NCBI GenBank assembly: GCA_015478945.1
Contig: JABUQX010032476.1
Location: forward strand, 1-10,000
Source of the DNA: Trachelipus rathkii
Lineage: Eukaryota; Arthropoda; Malacostraca; Isopoda; Trachelipodidae
Direction: 5' to 3'
DNA length: 10,000 nucleotides
The notes beneath the pieces are model-generated. The model ran no database searches. It worked only from the letters and a program-made list of their open reading frames with translations, and was not told the DNA's origin. The stretch's first letter is position 1, and every line of letters starts with the position of its first letter. This document shows positions 1 through 6,838 of the stretch, piece by piece. A program made the translations under genes and the position numbers.

Positions 1-600
1 GGAGGATAATTTAAATATTTAGGATATATGTTGAAAGAAAAGGGAGCGGATATGCAGAGTGTAGTAGGAAAATTGTAAATGGGAACTAAGGTGGCTGGTG
101 CAGTTAAATCGTTGGTGGATGTAAAAGGGACTAAGTTTTTGAGTGCGATAGGGTCTTACATGAGTGTAATGTGTTATCCGTGTTAACTAAGGTCTGCGAA
201 TAAGAGGTAATATATCTACAATTACAATGTGTTTCAGATGGCAATCTAGTGGCGTGTTGGTGTGAAAAGAAATGATAAAATGAGGAATGAACGTATTAGC
301 GAGTTATTTGGTGTGGAAATTGGGGTAAATGAGAGAATAAAATGAAAGTAGTTGAGATGGTTTTGGTCATGTGGAAAGGATGGATGACAGACGGTCGGTT
401 TAAAGGATGTATAGTGGTTAAGTATGTTGGGATCGACCGGATGGAGACAGAGAAAAGTGGAATGAGTCAGAAAGGAATGCCTGGAAGAGAGAAATGTGAG
501 TTTGGCTAGAGGTGAGAAGAAAGGTGCATAACACAGGAGTGAATGGTGGGTTTTGTAGAAGGTATTTGTGTACCCACCTGGGCCAGGAATGACCCCACAT
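1..600 (+). pseudogene. Decayed C-terminal fragment of a LINE (non-LTR retrotransposon) reverse-transcriptase ORF
   Basis: This is a dead remnant of the ORF2-type polyprotein of a non-LTR retrotransposon, cut off by the window start. Frame 1 opens with FKYLGYMLKEKGADM (10-54), the post-catalytic 'FKYLG' segment typical of LINE reverse transcriptases. The same frame continues past stops at 7-9, 76-78, 184-186 and 208-210 to KRNDKMRNERISELFGVEIG (265-324) and NERIK. After a one-base insertion near 360, the next frame reads GHVERMDDRRSV, the conserved RWFGHVERM block near the C terminus of these proteins. Further shifts lead to RRKVHNT around 508-535, resembling the usual terminal 'DR.EWR.FV' segment. 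Several stops and at least two frameshifts show long inactivity. Clade (RTE, CR1, Jockey or other) cannot be fixed without a search. The YADD catalytic motif lies upstream of the window. The LINE identity is well supported; the exact right edge is approximate. Confidence 0.85.
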
Positions 601-812
601 TGATCTGAGGTCATAGTTGAGGGTCCCATCGCGGTCCCGTGGAAGCTCTAGGGTGGATTTTTTCTGACTGCGACGAAGTTCTCACTAATTGTTATAAAGG
701 GGGCGGTAGGGCTGGGCTTTCTTTTCTACCTGCTTCATACTTCTCACTATTTTTATGTTTCCGGTATATGTTACGCACCTTGCCTCCAGTCTTGGGGAGA
801 TAAGAAATGGGT
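601..812 (+). other. UTR-like sequence following the LINE fragment
   Basis: This stretch follows directly after the decayed reverse-transcriptase C terminus and runs up to a trinucleotide microsatellite. It has no reading frame of its own. By position it is probably the 3' untranslated region of the same LINE copy. This is inference from order only, as no conserved 3' UTR motif is recognised. Confidence 0.4.
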
Positions 813-884
813 GGTGATGATGAAGATGATGATGATGAGATGATGATGATGATGATGATGATGATGATATGATGATAGTAGTGA
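813..884 (+). repeat. (GAT/ATG)n trinucleotide microsatellite
   Basis: This is an almost uninterrupted run of GAT/ATG triplets with a few breaks (for example gaagat at 823-828, gagatg at 837-842, gatatg at 867-872). Several LINE families, notably RTE and CR1-type elements, end in short tandem repeats instead of poly(A). Lying about 210 bp past the LINE C terminus, this tract could be that element's 3' tail. It could also be an independent microsatellite. On the complementary strand it gives a meaningless Ser/His run. Confidence 0.9.
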
Positions 885-1014
885 TGTTACGTTTTGACCA
901 CTGCCACCCTTTTCGATATGAAGGAATAGAGATAGAGGTCTGAAACTTGGAATATAATCTATATATGGGATAAGCTCGAATCCGTGTAATTTTCAAGTCT
1001 GTAGGATGTATATA
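885..1014. other. Featureless spacer
   Basis: This is moderately AT-rich sequence between the microsatellite and the GC-rich hairpin block. No gene, repeat or regulatory signal is seen in it. Confidence 0.5.
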
Positions 1015-1122
1015 GAGGGGGGTCACCCCCGAGAGCGTAGCCGCTACGCCCGCGTTTAAGCCCTTTTGGCTTTCCAAATCCGAGATTGCGTTAAGCCTAA
1101 CGTGAGTTGAGATCGAGCGTGA

Positions 1123-1155
1123 TGACGTAATCTCGGCGCAGCCGAGATTACGTCA
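1123..1155. repeat. Perfect 15-bp inverted repeat with GCA triloop
   Basis: TGACGTAATCTCGGC (1123-1137) and GCCGAGATTACGTCA (1141-1155) are exact reverse complements separated only by GCA. Part of the same word, CCGAGATT, also appears at 1080-1087 and could pair alternatively with AATCTCGG (1129-1136). The GNA-type loop closed by C-G is the kind known to be very stable in single-stranded DNA. Confidence 0.95.
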
Positions 1156-1163
1156 GCGCGCGA

Positions 1164-1177
1164 GCGCACGCGTGCGC
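1164..1177. repeat. 14-bp perfect dyad in an alternating purine-pyrimidine tract
   Basis: GCGCACGCGTGCGC is its own reverse complement. It lies within a mostly alternating purine-pyrimidine run (about 1156-1191), a composition that favours left-handed Z-DNA under negative supercoiling. No protein site is recognised. Confidence 0.9.
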
Positions 1178-1215
1178 ATACATATACACATATTAAATTT
1201 TATTATTACGTGAAG

Positions 1216-1238
1216 TTCGATTTCCGAAGGAAATCGAA
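1216..1238. repeat. 10-bp perfect hairpin with GAA triloop
   Basis: TTCGATTTCC (1216-1225) pairs exactly with GGAAATCGAA (1229-1238) around a GAA loop closed by C-G. It has the same stem length and loop as the hairpin at 5920-5942 in the palindrome centre, although the stem sequences differ. Confidence 0.95.
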
Positions 1239-1247
1239 TCTGAGTCG

Positions 1248-1278
1248 AAAAACGATCCCTGTAAGGGATCGTTTTTTT
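1248..1278. repeat. 13-bp perfect hairpin with GTA triloop and T-run
   Basis: AAAAACGATCCCT (1248-1260) pairs exactly with AGGGATCGTTTTT (1264-1276) around GTA. The right arm extends into a run of seven T (1272-1278), so it superficially resembles a bacterial intrinsic terminator. In this eukaryotic-looking context, with no gene upstream, it is better read as one member of the hairpin cluster. Confidence 0.9.
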
Positions 1279-1443
1279 ACGCGTTCCGCCTTCGGATTCC
1301 GCCGTGGCCGCGCCTTCGCATCCGGTCCGACCTCCGACCGTTGGAGCCCAGCCTGCCTCGACTCCGAACTTATCGTATCGTGCTAAAATTTGGAGGGTGG
1401 TTAGATGATGAGGTAACCTCAGTGTATACGAAGTTACGTTTGA

Positions 1444-1471
1444 GTGGGTCCCCCCCAAAGGGGGGACCCAC
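1444..1471. repeat. 12-bp G/C hairpin at the right edge of the GC-rich block
   Basis: GTGGGTCCCCCC (1444-1455) pairs with GGGGGGACCCAC (1460-1471) around CAAA. The homopolymeric G and C runs make this a difficult place for sequencing, so exact run lengths may be wrong. Confidence 0.9.
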
Positions 1472-1478
1472 CCCCCTT

Positions 1479-1704
1479 CAAACATTAAATATTGACGTAG
1501 AAAGCTGAAATTTGGTGAGAGGATTCAAGAGTTTGAGTTTTCTAGAAATGATTTGGTATTGGAATTCAGGAAGTTGGGTCGGCACCTGGTGCTGGAGCCA
1601 CTGGGTGCCGAGTTAATAAACAGTCGTATAACAACAATGTAGGTGTCTTTATATATGTTATTGGATCTGTAGATTTCGAAAATAATGGTTTCAGAACCAT
1701 CAAG
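1479..1704. other. AT-rich spacer without a recognised gene
   Basis: No coding or RNA gene is supported. Two small dyads are visible: GGCACC/GGTGCC bounding about 1581-1609, and ATGGTT/AACCAT at 1685-1700. The second directly precedes a poly(A)/(AAAT)n tract, so this stretch could be the 3' end of an unrecognised SINE or LINE copy. That is speculative. Confidence 0.4.
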
Positions 1705-1750
1705 AAAAAAAAATAAATAATAAATAAATAAATAAATAAATAAATAAAAT
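1705..1750 (+). repeat. Poly(A) followed by (AAAT)n microsatellite
   Basis: A run of nine A (1705-1713) leads into about nine AAAT/TAAA tetranucleotides with one interruption near 1719. Such tracts often mark the tail of a retroposed element. Here the tract lies about 30 bp outside the left edge of the great inverted repeat, so it helps to place that edge. Confidence 0.9.
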
Positions 1751-1780
1751 TTCTTATTCTTTTTATGTTTATAACATACA

Positions 1781-3060
1781 AATTTACGTTTTTACATAGT
1801 CTAAAGCAGTAAATCAGTAAATCAAAGCCACCCAACTACCCTCCTGACCAGTTGTGTCCATGAACTATTGATCTATTGATCTATTGATCTATTGATTAAG
1901 GTCAAATTTTTTACTAAAATTGTCATGTTTTACATACCCTAAATCAGTAAATCAGTAAATCAAGCCAACCAACCTACCCTCCTGACCAGTTGTGATCTAT
2001 TGATCTATTGATTCTATTGATCTCAGTTGATCTATTGATCTATTGATTAAGGTCAAATTTTTTACTAAAATTGTCATGTTTTTACATAGTCTAAAGCAGT
2101 AAATCAGTAAATCAAGCCACCCAACCTACCCTCCAGACCAGTTGTGATCTATTGATCTATTGATCTATTGATCTATTGATCTATTGATCTATTGATTAAG
2201 GTCAAATTTTTTACTAAAATTGTCATGTTTTTACATACTATAAAGCAGTAAATCAGTAAATCAAAGCACCCAACTACCTCCCAGACCAGGTTTTGTGATC
2301 TAATGTCTATTGATCTATTGATCTATTGATCTATTGATCTATTGATTAAGGTCAAATTTTTTACTAAAATTGTCATGTTTTACATACCCTAAAGCGTAAA
2401 TCAGTAAATCAAGCTACCCAACCTAACCCTCCTGTCCATTAGTGATCTAATTGATCTATTGATACTATTGGATCATTGATCTTATGGATTCTATTGATTA
2501 AGGTCAAAATTTTTTACTAAAATTGTCTATGTTTTACATACCCTAAAGCAGTAAATCAGTAAATCAAGCTACCATTCAAGCCCCATCCTGTCGGTCTCTT
2601 GATCTATTGAATGCTATTGAATCTATTGATCTATTGATCTAAAGATTTAGGTCAAATTTTTTACTAAATTGTCATGTTTTACATCCCTAAAGCAGTTAAA
2701 TCAGTAAATCAGCCAAACACCTACCCTCCTGAACCATTTGTGATCTATTGATCTATTGATCTATTGATCTATTGATCTATTGATCTATTGATTAAGGTCA
2801 AATTTTTTACTAAAATTGTCATGTTTTACATAGCCTAAAGCAGTAAATCAGTAAATCAAACCACCCAACAACCATTCCTCCTGTCCAGGTGTGATCTATT
2901 GATCTATTGATCTATTGATTTAAATGCCAAATTTTTTACTAAAATTGCCATGTTTTACATACCCTAAATCAGTAAATCACTAATCAAACCAAATATCAAA
3001 CCTCCCTCCTGACCATCTGTGATCTATTGAATCTATTGATTCTATTGATTCAAGTCACAT
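1781..3060 (+). repeat. Left minisatellite array, ~150-bp unit with internal GATCTATT octamers
   Basis: A shared anchor (ATTAAGGTCAAATTTTTTAC or a variant) begins at 1895, 2046, 2195, 2345, 2497, 2645, 2791, 2918 and 3048. The spacings are 151, 149, 150, 152, 148, 146, 127 and 130 bp, with a partial tenth unit at 1781-1894. Each unit contains a variable octamer run (GATCTATT)n, the AT-rich anchor, CATGTTTTACATA, a doubled octamer CAGTAAAT, and a C-rich segment ending CCCTCCTGACCA. The two shorter inner units mainly have fewer octamers. Scattered single-base insertions, for example around 2460-2500, may be true divergence or unpolished long-read error. Confidence 0.95.
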
Positions 3061-3719
3061 TTCGAGTGTCATTCTGGATAAACATATAACATAAATATAC
3101 ATAGTTCTATAAAGATCAAAACAATAATAATGCTGACGTAACAAAGTTTTCACATCAATAAAGCTACATGGCGTAACATGAACTATGAAAATAATGTACA
3201 AAGACAAACCTATCAAACCTTAAACACGAATAAACTGTTACATTAAAAGTTCCACACTTAACATCAGTAAAGTAACTGATCATAACAACCAAACGTAACT
3301 TATTCAACACTTTGTCAATACATATCTCAACATAACGATGTTAATTACAACTAAACATGGTAAATAATTAACTAAATTTATCACAACAGCAGTTAATCAT
3401 CACACTGATCAACGAACATCCGCTAACTCAAAAGGTTTCAACATCATCATCAAGAACATATGTCACATGAAACTAATAAGTCCGTAGAAGTAATGAAAAA
3501 ACAGATTCAGGAAAACACTAAAAATTCCACACTTAACACCAGTAAAGTAACTAAGATTGCATGCAAAACGTAACCTAATCTTACTTTTTTTCAAGCATAT
3601 CTCTAACATATTAACGTTAATCTTACATTGACAAAGTAACATTTATCAAAAAAAAATGTGTCATATAACCATACCTAACCCTCATAATACCTAACGAGTA
3701 AGACGAATAAAGTAAAGTT
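3061..3719 (+). repeat. AT-rich ~296-bp satellite units, outer left block
   Basis: This holds about two diverged copies of a unit whose recognisable landmarks are CCACACTTAACA(T/C)CAGTAAAGTAACT (near 3250 and 3528), ACGTAAC(T/C)TA (near 3292 and 3570) and CATATCTC (near 3322 and 3595). The period is clearer in the right arm, where it is 296 bp. There is no coding potential and no known satellite family is recognised. Confidence 0.75.
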
Positions 3720-4195
3720 TTTAGGCTTATCTGCTTTTAAAGATCCGCTCCTTTCAGAAAATACAAACTCTAAACATGAAAAATGATTTTATGCTTTAAC
3801 CATATAAACTGATGCAATACTTATTATATTTGACCCTACTGGCAAGATATACTTAGCAATGTAGCATTCTTCAACTCCGGTTTACGATTTATATAAAAGA
3901 AATTTTGGGGAGCAACGTAACTGCCTACGAGAAAAATAAATAATTATCTCAGAGATGTGTGGCGATGTCATCGTATCAGCACGGAGAAAAATATCCTACT
4001 GAAGAAAATAGTATATAAACATCCCTTAAATGTAATGGAGATTCTTTCTTTCAACCAATCAAGAAGTAGAGTAGCAGAAGAGGACGTAGAATGAGGCCGC
4101 ATATCAGTTCAAAAGGTAATATAGTTTTATGTTTTTCGACAACAAACTACATCAAACAATAAAAAATAGAACTAGAAACATATTTTATTTTATGT
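3720..4195. other. Core segment, single-copy within the left arm
   Basis: This stretch interrupts the ~296-bp repeats and has no tandem relatives within the arm. Its only partner is the reverse complement at about 7640-8125. Shared words include CCTACTGAAGAAAATAG and TATATAAACATCCCTTAAAT (about 3992-4030), and TATCAGTTCAAAAGG. Relative to the right arm, one base is inserted near 4038 (AATGGAG versus AATGAG), so no reading frame is preserved between the arms. It might be an older insertion that was later duplicated with the arm, or the unique part of a composite element. No function is assigned. Confidence 0.7.
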
Positions 4196-5039
4196 ACTAC
4201 TCTTCGAATATATGCTAACGTAATCATTGTTTTCAACAATAATAAAAGCTAACACAGCATTACCCAGAACTAAGAAAAATGTTCCACGACGAATCTAAAC
4301 ACAACTTGAGGAGCACGAATAAACTGTTTAACATTTAACAAAGGTTTGCATCACTTAAACACCTGTAAAGTAACAGACATGTGCATACAAAACGTAACCT
4401 AGATTCCATTGGACTTGGTTACCAAAACAGTATCTCTAACGATAGTTAACTTGTGTAATTTTTACATGTGACACAGTAATATTTTAACATAGAATTGGTA
4501 TTTATAAGACCTTGTTTAATTATCATACAGAGCAGCGGAAGTATGCTAACGTTACAAAGTTTCCACATTAATAAAGCTAATATAACAATAACCTGAACTA
4601 AGAATATGAATGTACAACGACAAACCTAACACCTTACGTGCGAATAAGCCACTAACATTAACAAACTTCTGCACATAACAGCAATAAAGTACCTAACACA
4701 TCGTGCAAACGTAACCTAGTCACACTTTTCAAAGCATATCTCTAACCATATCAATGCTAACTTTACATTAACATCGTAATATTAAACAAAAGTTAGCATA
4801 AACACTGTCTAATCAAATCAAACTGACAAAGAATAAATGCCCTGACGTAACAGAATGTTTTTTACATCAACTTCGTAACATTTAAAAAAAATTCATCATA
4901 ACCTCGTCTAAATATCATAATCCCTAGCGAATATAATTGCAAAACATAACAAAGTTTTAACCAACATAAAAAAATAACAAATATTTTATCCTAAATAAAA
5001 TAAAAATATAAGTTCTTTGAGTAAAATATCACAGTAAAA
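4196..5039 (+). repeat. AT-rich ~296-bp satellite units, inner left block
   Basis: About two and a half copies are visible. Landmarks include ATATGCTAACGTAA (near 4208) with AGTATGCTAACGTTAC (near 4540), AACGTAACCTAG (near 4391 and 4709) and (C/G)TATCTCTAAC (near 4430 and 4736). Copies are more diverged from each other and from their right-arm partners than the sequence close to the palindrome centre. Confidence 0.75.
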
Positions 5040-5165
5040 CGTAATAATTTACTGATTTTAAAGCAGTAAATCAGTAAATCAGTAAATCAAACCCCTCCAT
5101 CCGTGCAGTCCCCTACCCGTCCCACCCACCGTGATCTATTGACCTATTGATATATTGATCTCCAT
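5040..5165 (+). repeat. Isolated inner copy of the ~150-bp minisatellite unit (left)
   Basis: This single unit lies about 2 kb inside the outer array. It has three CAGTAAAT octamers (from about 5066), a C-rich stretch, then GATCTATTGACCTATTGATATATTGATC. It is followed, as is the outer array at 3048, by a TTGAGTATCATTTTGGA-like junction leading into ATAACATA and AT-rich units. The arm therefore repeats the order minisatellite then AT-rich block twice. The mirrored unit lies at about 6717-6838. Confidence 0.85.
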
Positions 5166-5820
5166 TTTGAGTATCATTTTGGACAAACATAACATAAAAA
5201 ATACATGTTCTTTATATACTAACCTACGAAATATAATGCTTAACCAACAAAGTTTTAGCACCAATAAAGCTAACAAATTCATACCCGCGAACTTATGAAT
5301 ATAATGTACAATTGCAAACCTAACATACTTCGCGTATGAATAATCAGCTTAACATCCAGAAAAAATTCCCTACTGATCTAAGGTAAAGTAGCTAACAGGT
5401 CTTACAATGCTCGATATGTTCCCACTTTTTCGAGCATATTAGCAACAGGTAAAGACGTATTTATTTAACAAAATCCCTTAACAAAGTGACCATCTATCAA
5501 AGATGCCACCATTCTTGACTATGAATTGACACTATCTTCATCAAAGTGGCACTCGTTTCGAGTATAACATCATTTGACCTATGAATAAACGTAGACATTA
5601 GCAAAAGTCTAGGGCAAACCTAACATTATTCAACAAAAACTTAACCTAGGCTCACGTTTCTAACACATCATCGTCAGTTAACGCAGTAATATCTTACAAA
5701 AACTCATCATTTCTCTAACAAATCAGTGTTTTATTTTCACATTGTCATAGTAATATTTAACATAACGTATCTAACTCACGAATAAACCGTTTTCATTAAC
5801 CAAGAGTATCTAAAGCAACA
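5166..5820 (+). repeat. AT-rich diverged satellite stretch next to the palindrome centre (left)
   Basis: Diverged relatives of the ~296-bp unit are recognisable through words such as TCGAGCATATTAGCAACA (about 5428) and CACGAATAAACCGTTTTCATTAA (split across 5776-5799). It matches the reverse complement at about 6062-6700 very closely. For roughly the 80 bases nearest the GC tip (5761-5840), I see no difference at all. Confidence 0.75.
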
Positions 5821-5919
5821 CATTACCTTCCGAGAGAAAACCCAGGGGGGATGCGCCCCTTGAAAGGGTGTGAATCCTGCGAGGGGGGGTCACCCCGAAG
5901 GGGTGTAAGCGGGCTTTAG

Positions 5920-5942
5920 GCCTCAGCCCGAAGGGCTGAGGC
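5920..5942. repeat. First tip hairpin: 10-bp stem, GAA loop
   Basis: GCCTCAGCCC (5920-5929) pairs exactly with GGGCTGAGGC (5933-5942). The loop GAA is closed by C-G, the C(GAA)G arrangement known from very stable DNA mini-hairpins. It has no counterpart elsewhere in the arms, so it belongs to the centre itself. Confidence 0.95.
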
Positions 5943-5943
5943 G

Positions 5944-5966
5944 TTACCCCTCCTTCGGAGGGGTAA
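5944..5966. repeat. Second tip hairpin: 10-bp stem, TTC loop
   Basis: TTACCCCTCC (5944-5953) pairs exactly with GGAGGGGTAA (5957-5966) around TTC, which is a GAA loop on the complementary strand. It sits two bases after the first hairpin, with a different stem sequence. The centre is therefore asymmetric and not a simple fold-back joint. Confidence 0.95.
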
Positions 5967-6061
5967 AGCCCGCTTACACCCCTTCGGGGTGATCCCCCTC
6001 GCAGGATTCACACCCTTTCAAGGGGCGCATCCCCCTGGGTTTTCTCTCGGAAGGTAATGTG

Positions 6062-6700
6062 TTGCTTTAGATACTCTTGGTTAATGAAAACGGTTTATTC
6101 GTGAGTTAGATACGTTATGTTAAATATTACTATGACAATGTGGAAATAACACTGATTTGTTAGAGAAATGATGAGTTTTTTGTAAGATATTACTGTGTTA
6201 ACTGACAATGATGTGTTAGAAACGTGAGCCTAGGTTAAGTTTTTGTTGAATAATGTTAGGTTTGCCCTAGACTTTTGCTAATGTCTACGTTTATTCATAG
6301 GTCAAATGATGTTATACTCGAAACGAGTGACACTTTGATGAAGATAGTGTCAATTCATAGTTCAAGATGGTGGCATCTTTGATAGATTGGTCACTTTGTT
6401 AAGGGATTTTGTTAGATAATACGGCTTTACCTGTTGCTAATATGCTCGAAAAGTGGGAACATATCGAGTATTGTATGACCTGTTAGCTACTTTACCTTGA
6501 TCAGTAGGGAATTTTTCAGGATGTTAGCTGATTATTCATACGCGAGGTATGTTAGGTTTGCAATTGTACATTATATTCATAGTCGCGGTTATGATTTGGC
6601 TTTATTGGTGCTAAAACTTTGTTGGTTAGGCATATATTCGTAGGGGTTAGTATATAAAGAACATATTTTTTATGTTATGTTTGTCCAAAATGATACTTGA
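6062..6700 (-). repeat. AT-rich diverged satellite stretch next to the palindrome centre (right)
   Basis: This is the mirror of 5166-5820. Sampled stretches such as 6062-6120 and 6215-6330 are identical or nearly so to the left arm's reverse complement. Differences are single substitutions (for example GAAACGAGTGACAC versus GTGCCAC) and short indels. It contains no gene. Confidence 0.75.
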
Positions 6701-6716
6701 AAATAATGACTTGAAT

Positions 6717-6838
6717 CAATAGGTCAATAGATCACAGGTGGGTGGAACGGGTAGGGGACTGCATGGGGGGAGGGGTTTGATTTACTGATTTACTGAATTT
6801 ACTGCTTTAGGGATCATAAATATTAACGTTTTACTGTG
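6717..6838 (-). repeat. Isolated inner copy of the ~150-bp minisatellite unit (right)
   Basis: This is the mirror of 5040-5165. It contains CAATAGGTCAATAGATCAC, a G-rich stretch (GGGTGGGTAGGGG-like, on this strand) and two to three TTTACTGA octamers, followed by TTTACTGCTTTAGGGAT. It is flanked on both sides by sequence containing AAAGAACAT or AAAGAACTT followed by a T-rich run. Confidence 0.85.

Larger units (their letters stand above)
1015..1478. mobile_element. GC-rich block of clustered perfect hairpins, possibly a small non-autonomous element
   Basis: The base composition changes sharply at about 1015 and returns to AT-rich sequence after about 1478. In between lie at least five perfect hairpins (1035-1049, 1123-1155, 1216-1238, 1248-1276, 1444-1471), a 14-bp dyad (1164-1177) and an alternating purine-pyrimidine stretch (1156-1191). 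The edges carry AGGGGGGT (1016-1023) and ACCCCCCT (about 1470-1478), an 8-base inverted match that could be degenerate termini. It could equally be chance in G/C runs, and no target-site duplication is evident. No protein is recognisable. The block shares GAGGGGGG(G)TCACCCC with the centre of the large palindrome. Calling it a mobile element is inference; the hairpin clustering is directly visible. Confidence 0.4.
1781..5918 (+). repeat. Left arm of an ~8.2-kb inverted repeat (palindrome)
   Basis: Read as reverse complement, this arm matches 5964-10000 module by module around a centre at 5941. The modules are an outer ~150-bp minisatellite, ~296-bp AT-rich units, a ~475-bp core, more ~296-bp units, one isolated minisatellite unit, a further AT-rich stretch and a GC-rich tip. 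Directly compared samples are identical or nearly so for the innermost ~180 bp, still high to about 600 bp, and clearly more diverged around 4200-4560 versus 7330-7640, with many single-base indels. The outer edge is taken as about 1781, where the sequence first resembles the minisatellite unit (AATTTACGTTTTTACATAG), directly inside an AT-rich spacer. No coding potential is seen in the arm. The architecture recalls Foldback and Galileo elements, whose long terminal inverted repeats are built from tandem repeats; that assignment is inference. Confidence 0.9.
5821..6061. repeat. GC-rich palindrome tip with T-shaped folding potential
   Basis: An island of high GC lies inside very AT-rich arms. 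Left stem 5821-5918 and right stem 5964-6061 pair almost perfectly, with a small difference in a G run (GGGGGGGTCACCCC versus GGGGGATCACCCC) and one G in the run at 5845-5850. Between them lie two adjacent hairpins (5920-5942 and 5944-5966; the last three bases of the second can alternatively belong to the long stem). Each stem also contains its own small hairpin (5891-5905 and 5977-5991). A folded strand would thus end in a T or cross shape. That geometry is established for parvovirus inverted terminal repeats, but no viral gene or recognised Rep-binding site is present, so only the shape is comparable. Confidence 0.9.

Noticed and set aside
246..629. Minus-strand frames opposite the LINE fragment
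   Set aside because: They are shadows of the decayed + strand reverse-transcriptase frame, which has recognisable motifs.
685..1077. A minus-strand frame with a Ser/His-rich stretch
   Set aside because: The Ser/His run is just the GAT/ATG microsatellite translated on the other strand. The rest resembles no protein.
1248..1278. Bacterial rho-independent terminator, implying bacterial DNA
   Set aside because: The stem plus T-run looks right, but there is no gene upstream and the neighbours are LINE and satellite sequence. It fits the local hairpin cluster better.
1153..1485. A minus-strand frame of 110 codons through the GC-rich block
   Set aside because: It is explained by high GC and hairpin sequence. 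It spans several perfect inverted repeats and shows no domain.
1566..1835. A minus-strand 89-codon frame rich in Ile/Tyr/Phe
   Set aside because: It runs through the (AAAT)n tract and the edge of the minisatellite, so its composition is an artefact of the repeat.
1961..2140. Telomeric repeats, prompted by words such as CCTACCCTCC and CCTAACCCTCC
   Set aside because: These are part of the C-rich end of the ~150-bp unit. There is no run of TTAGG or TTAGGG type repeats.
1781..3060. CRISPR array
   Set aside because: Repeats are ~150 bp, tandem and without unique spacers, and contain octamer microsatellites in a eukaryotic context.
5821..6061. Integrated parvovirus or densovirus terminal repeat
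   Set aside because: Only the folding geometry is similar. No viral gene lies in the window, the arms are satellite DNA, and no known terminal-repeat sequence or Rep site is recognised.
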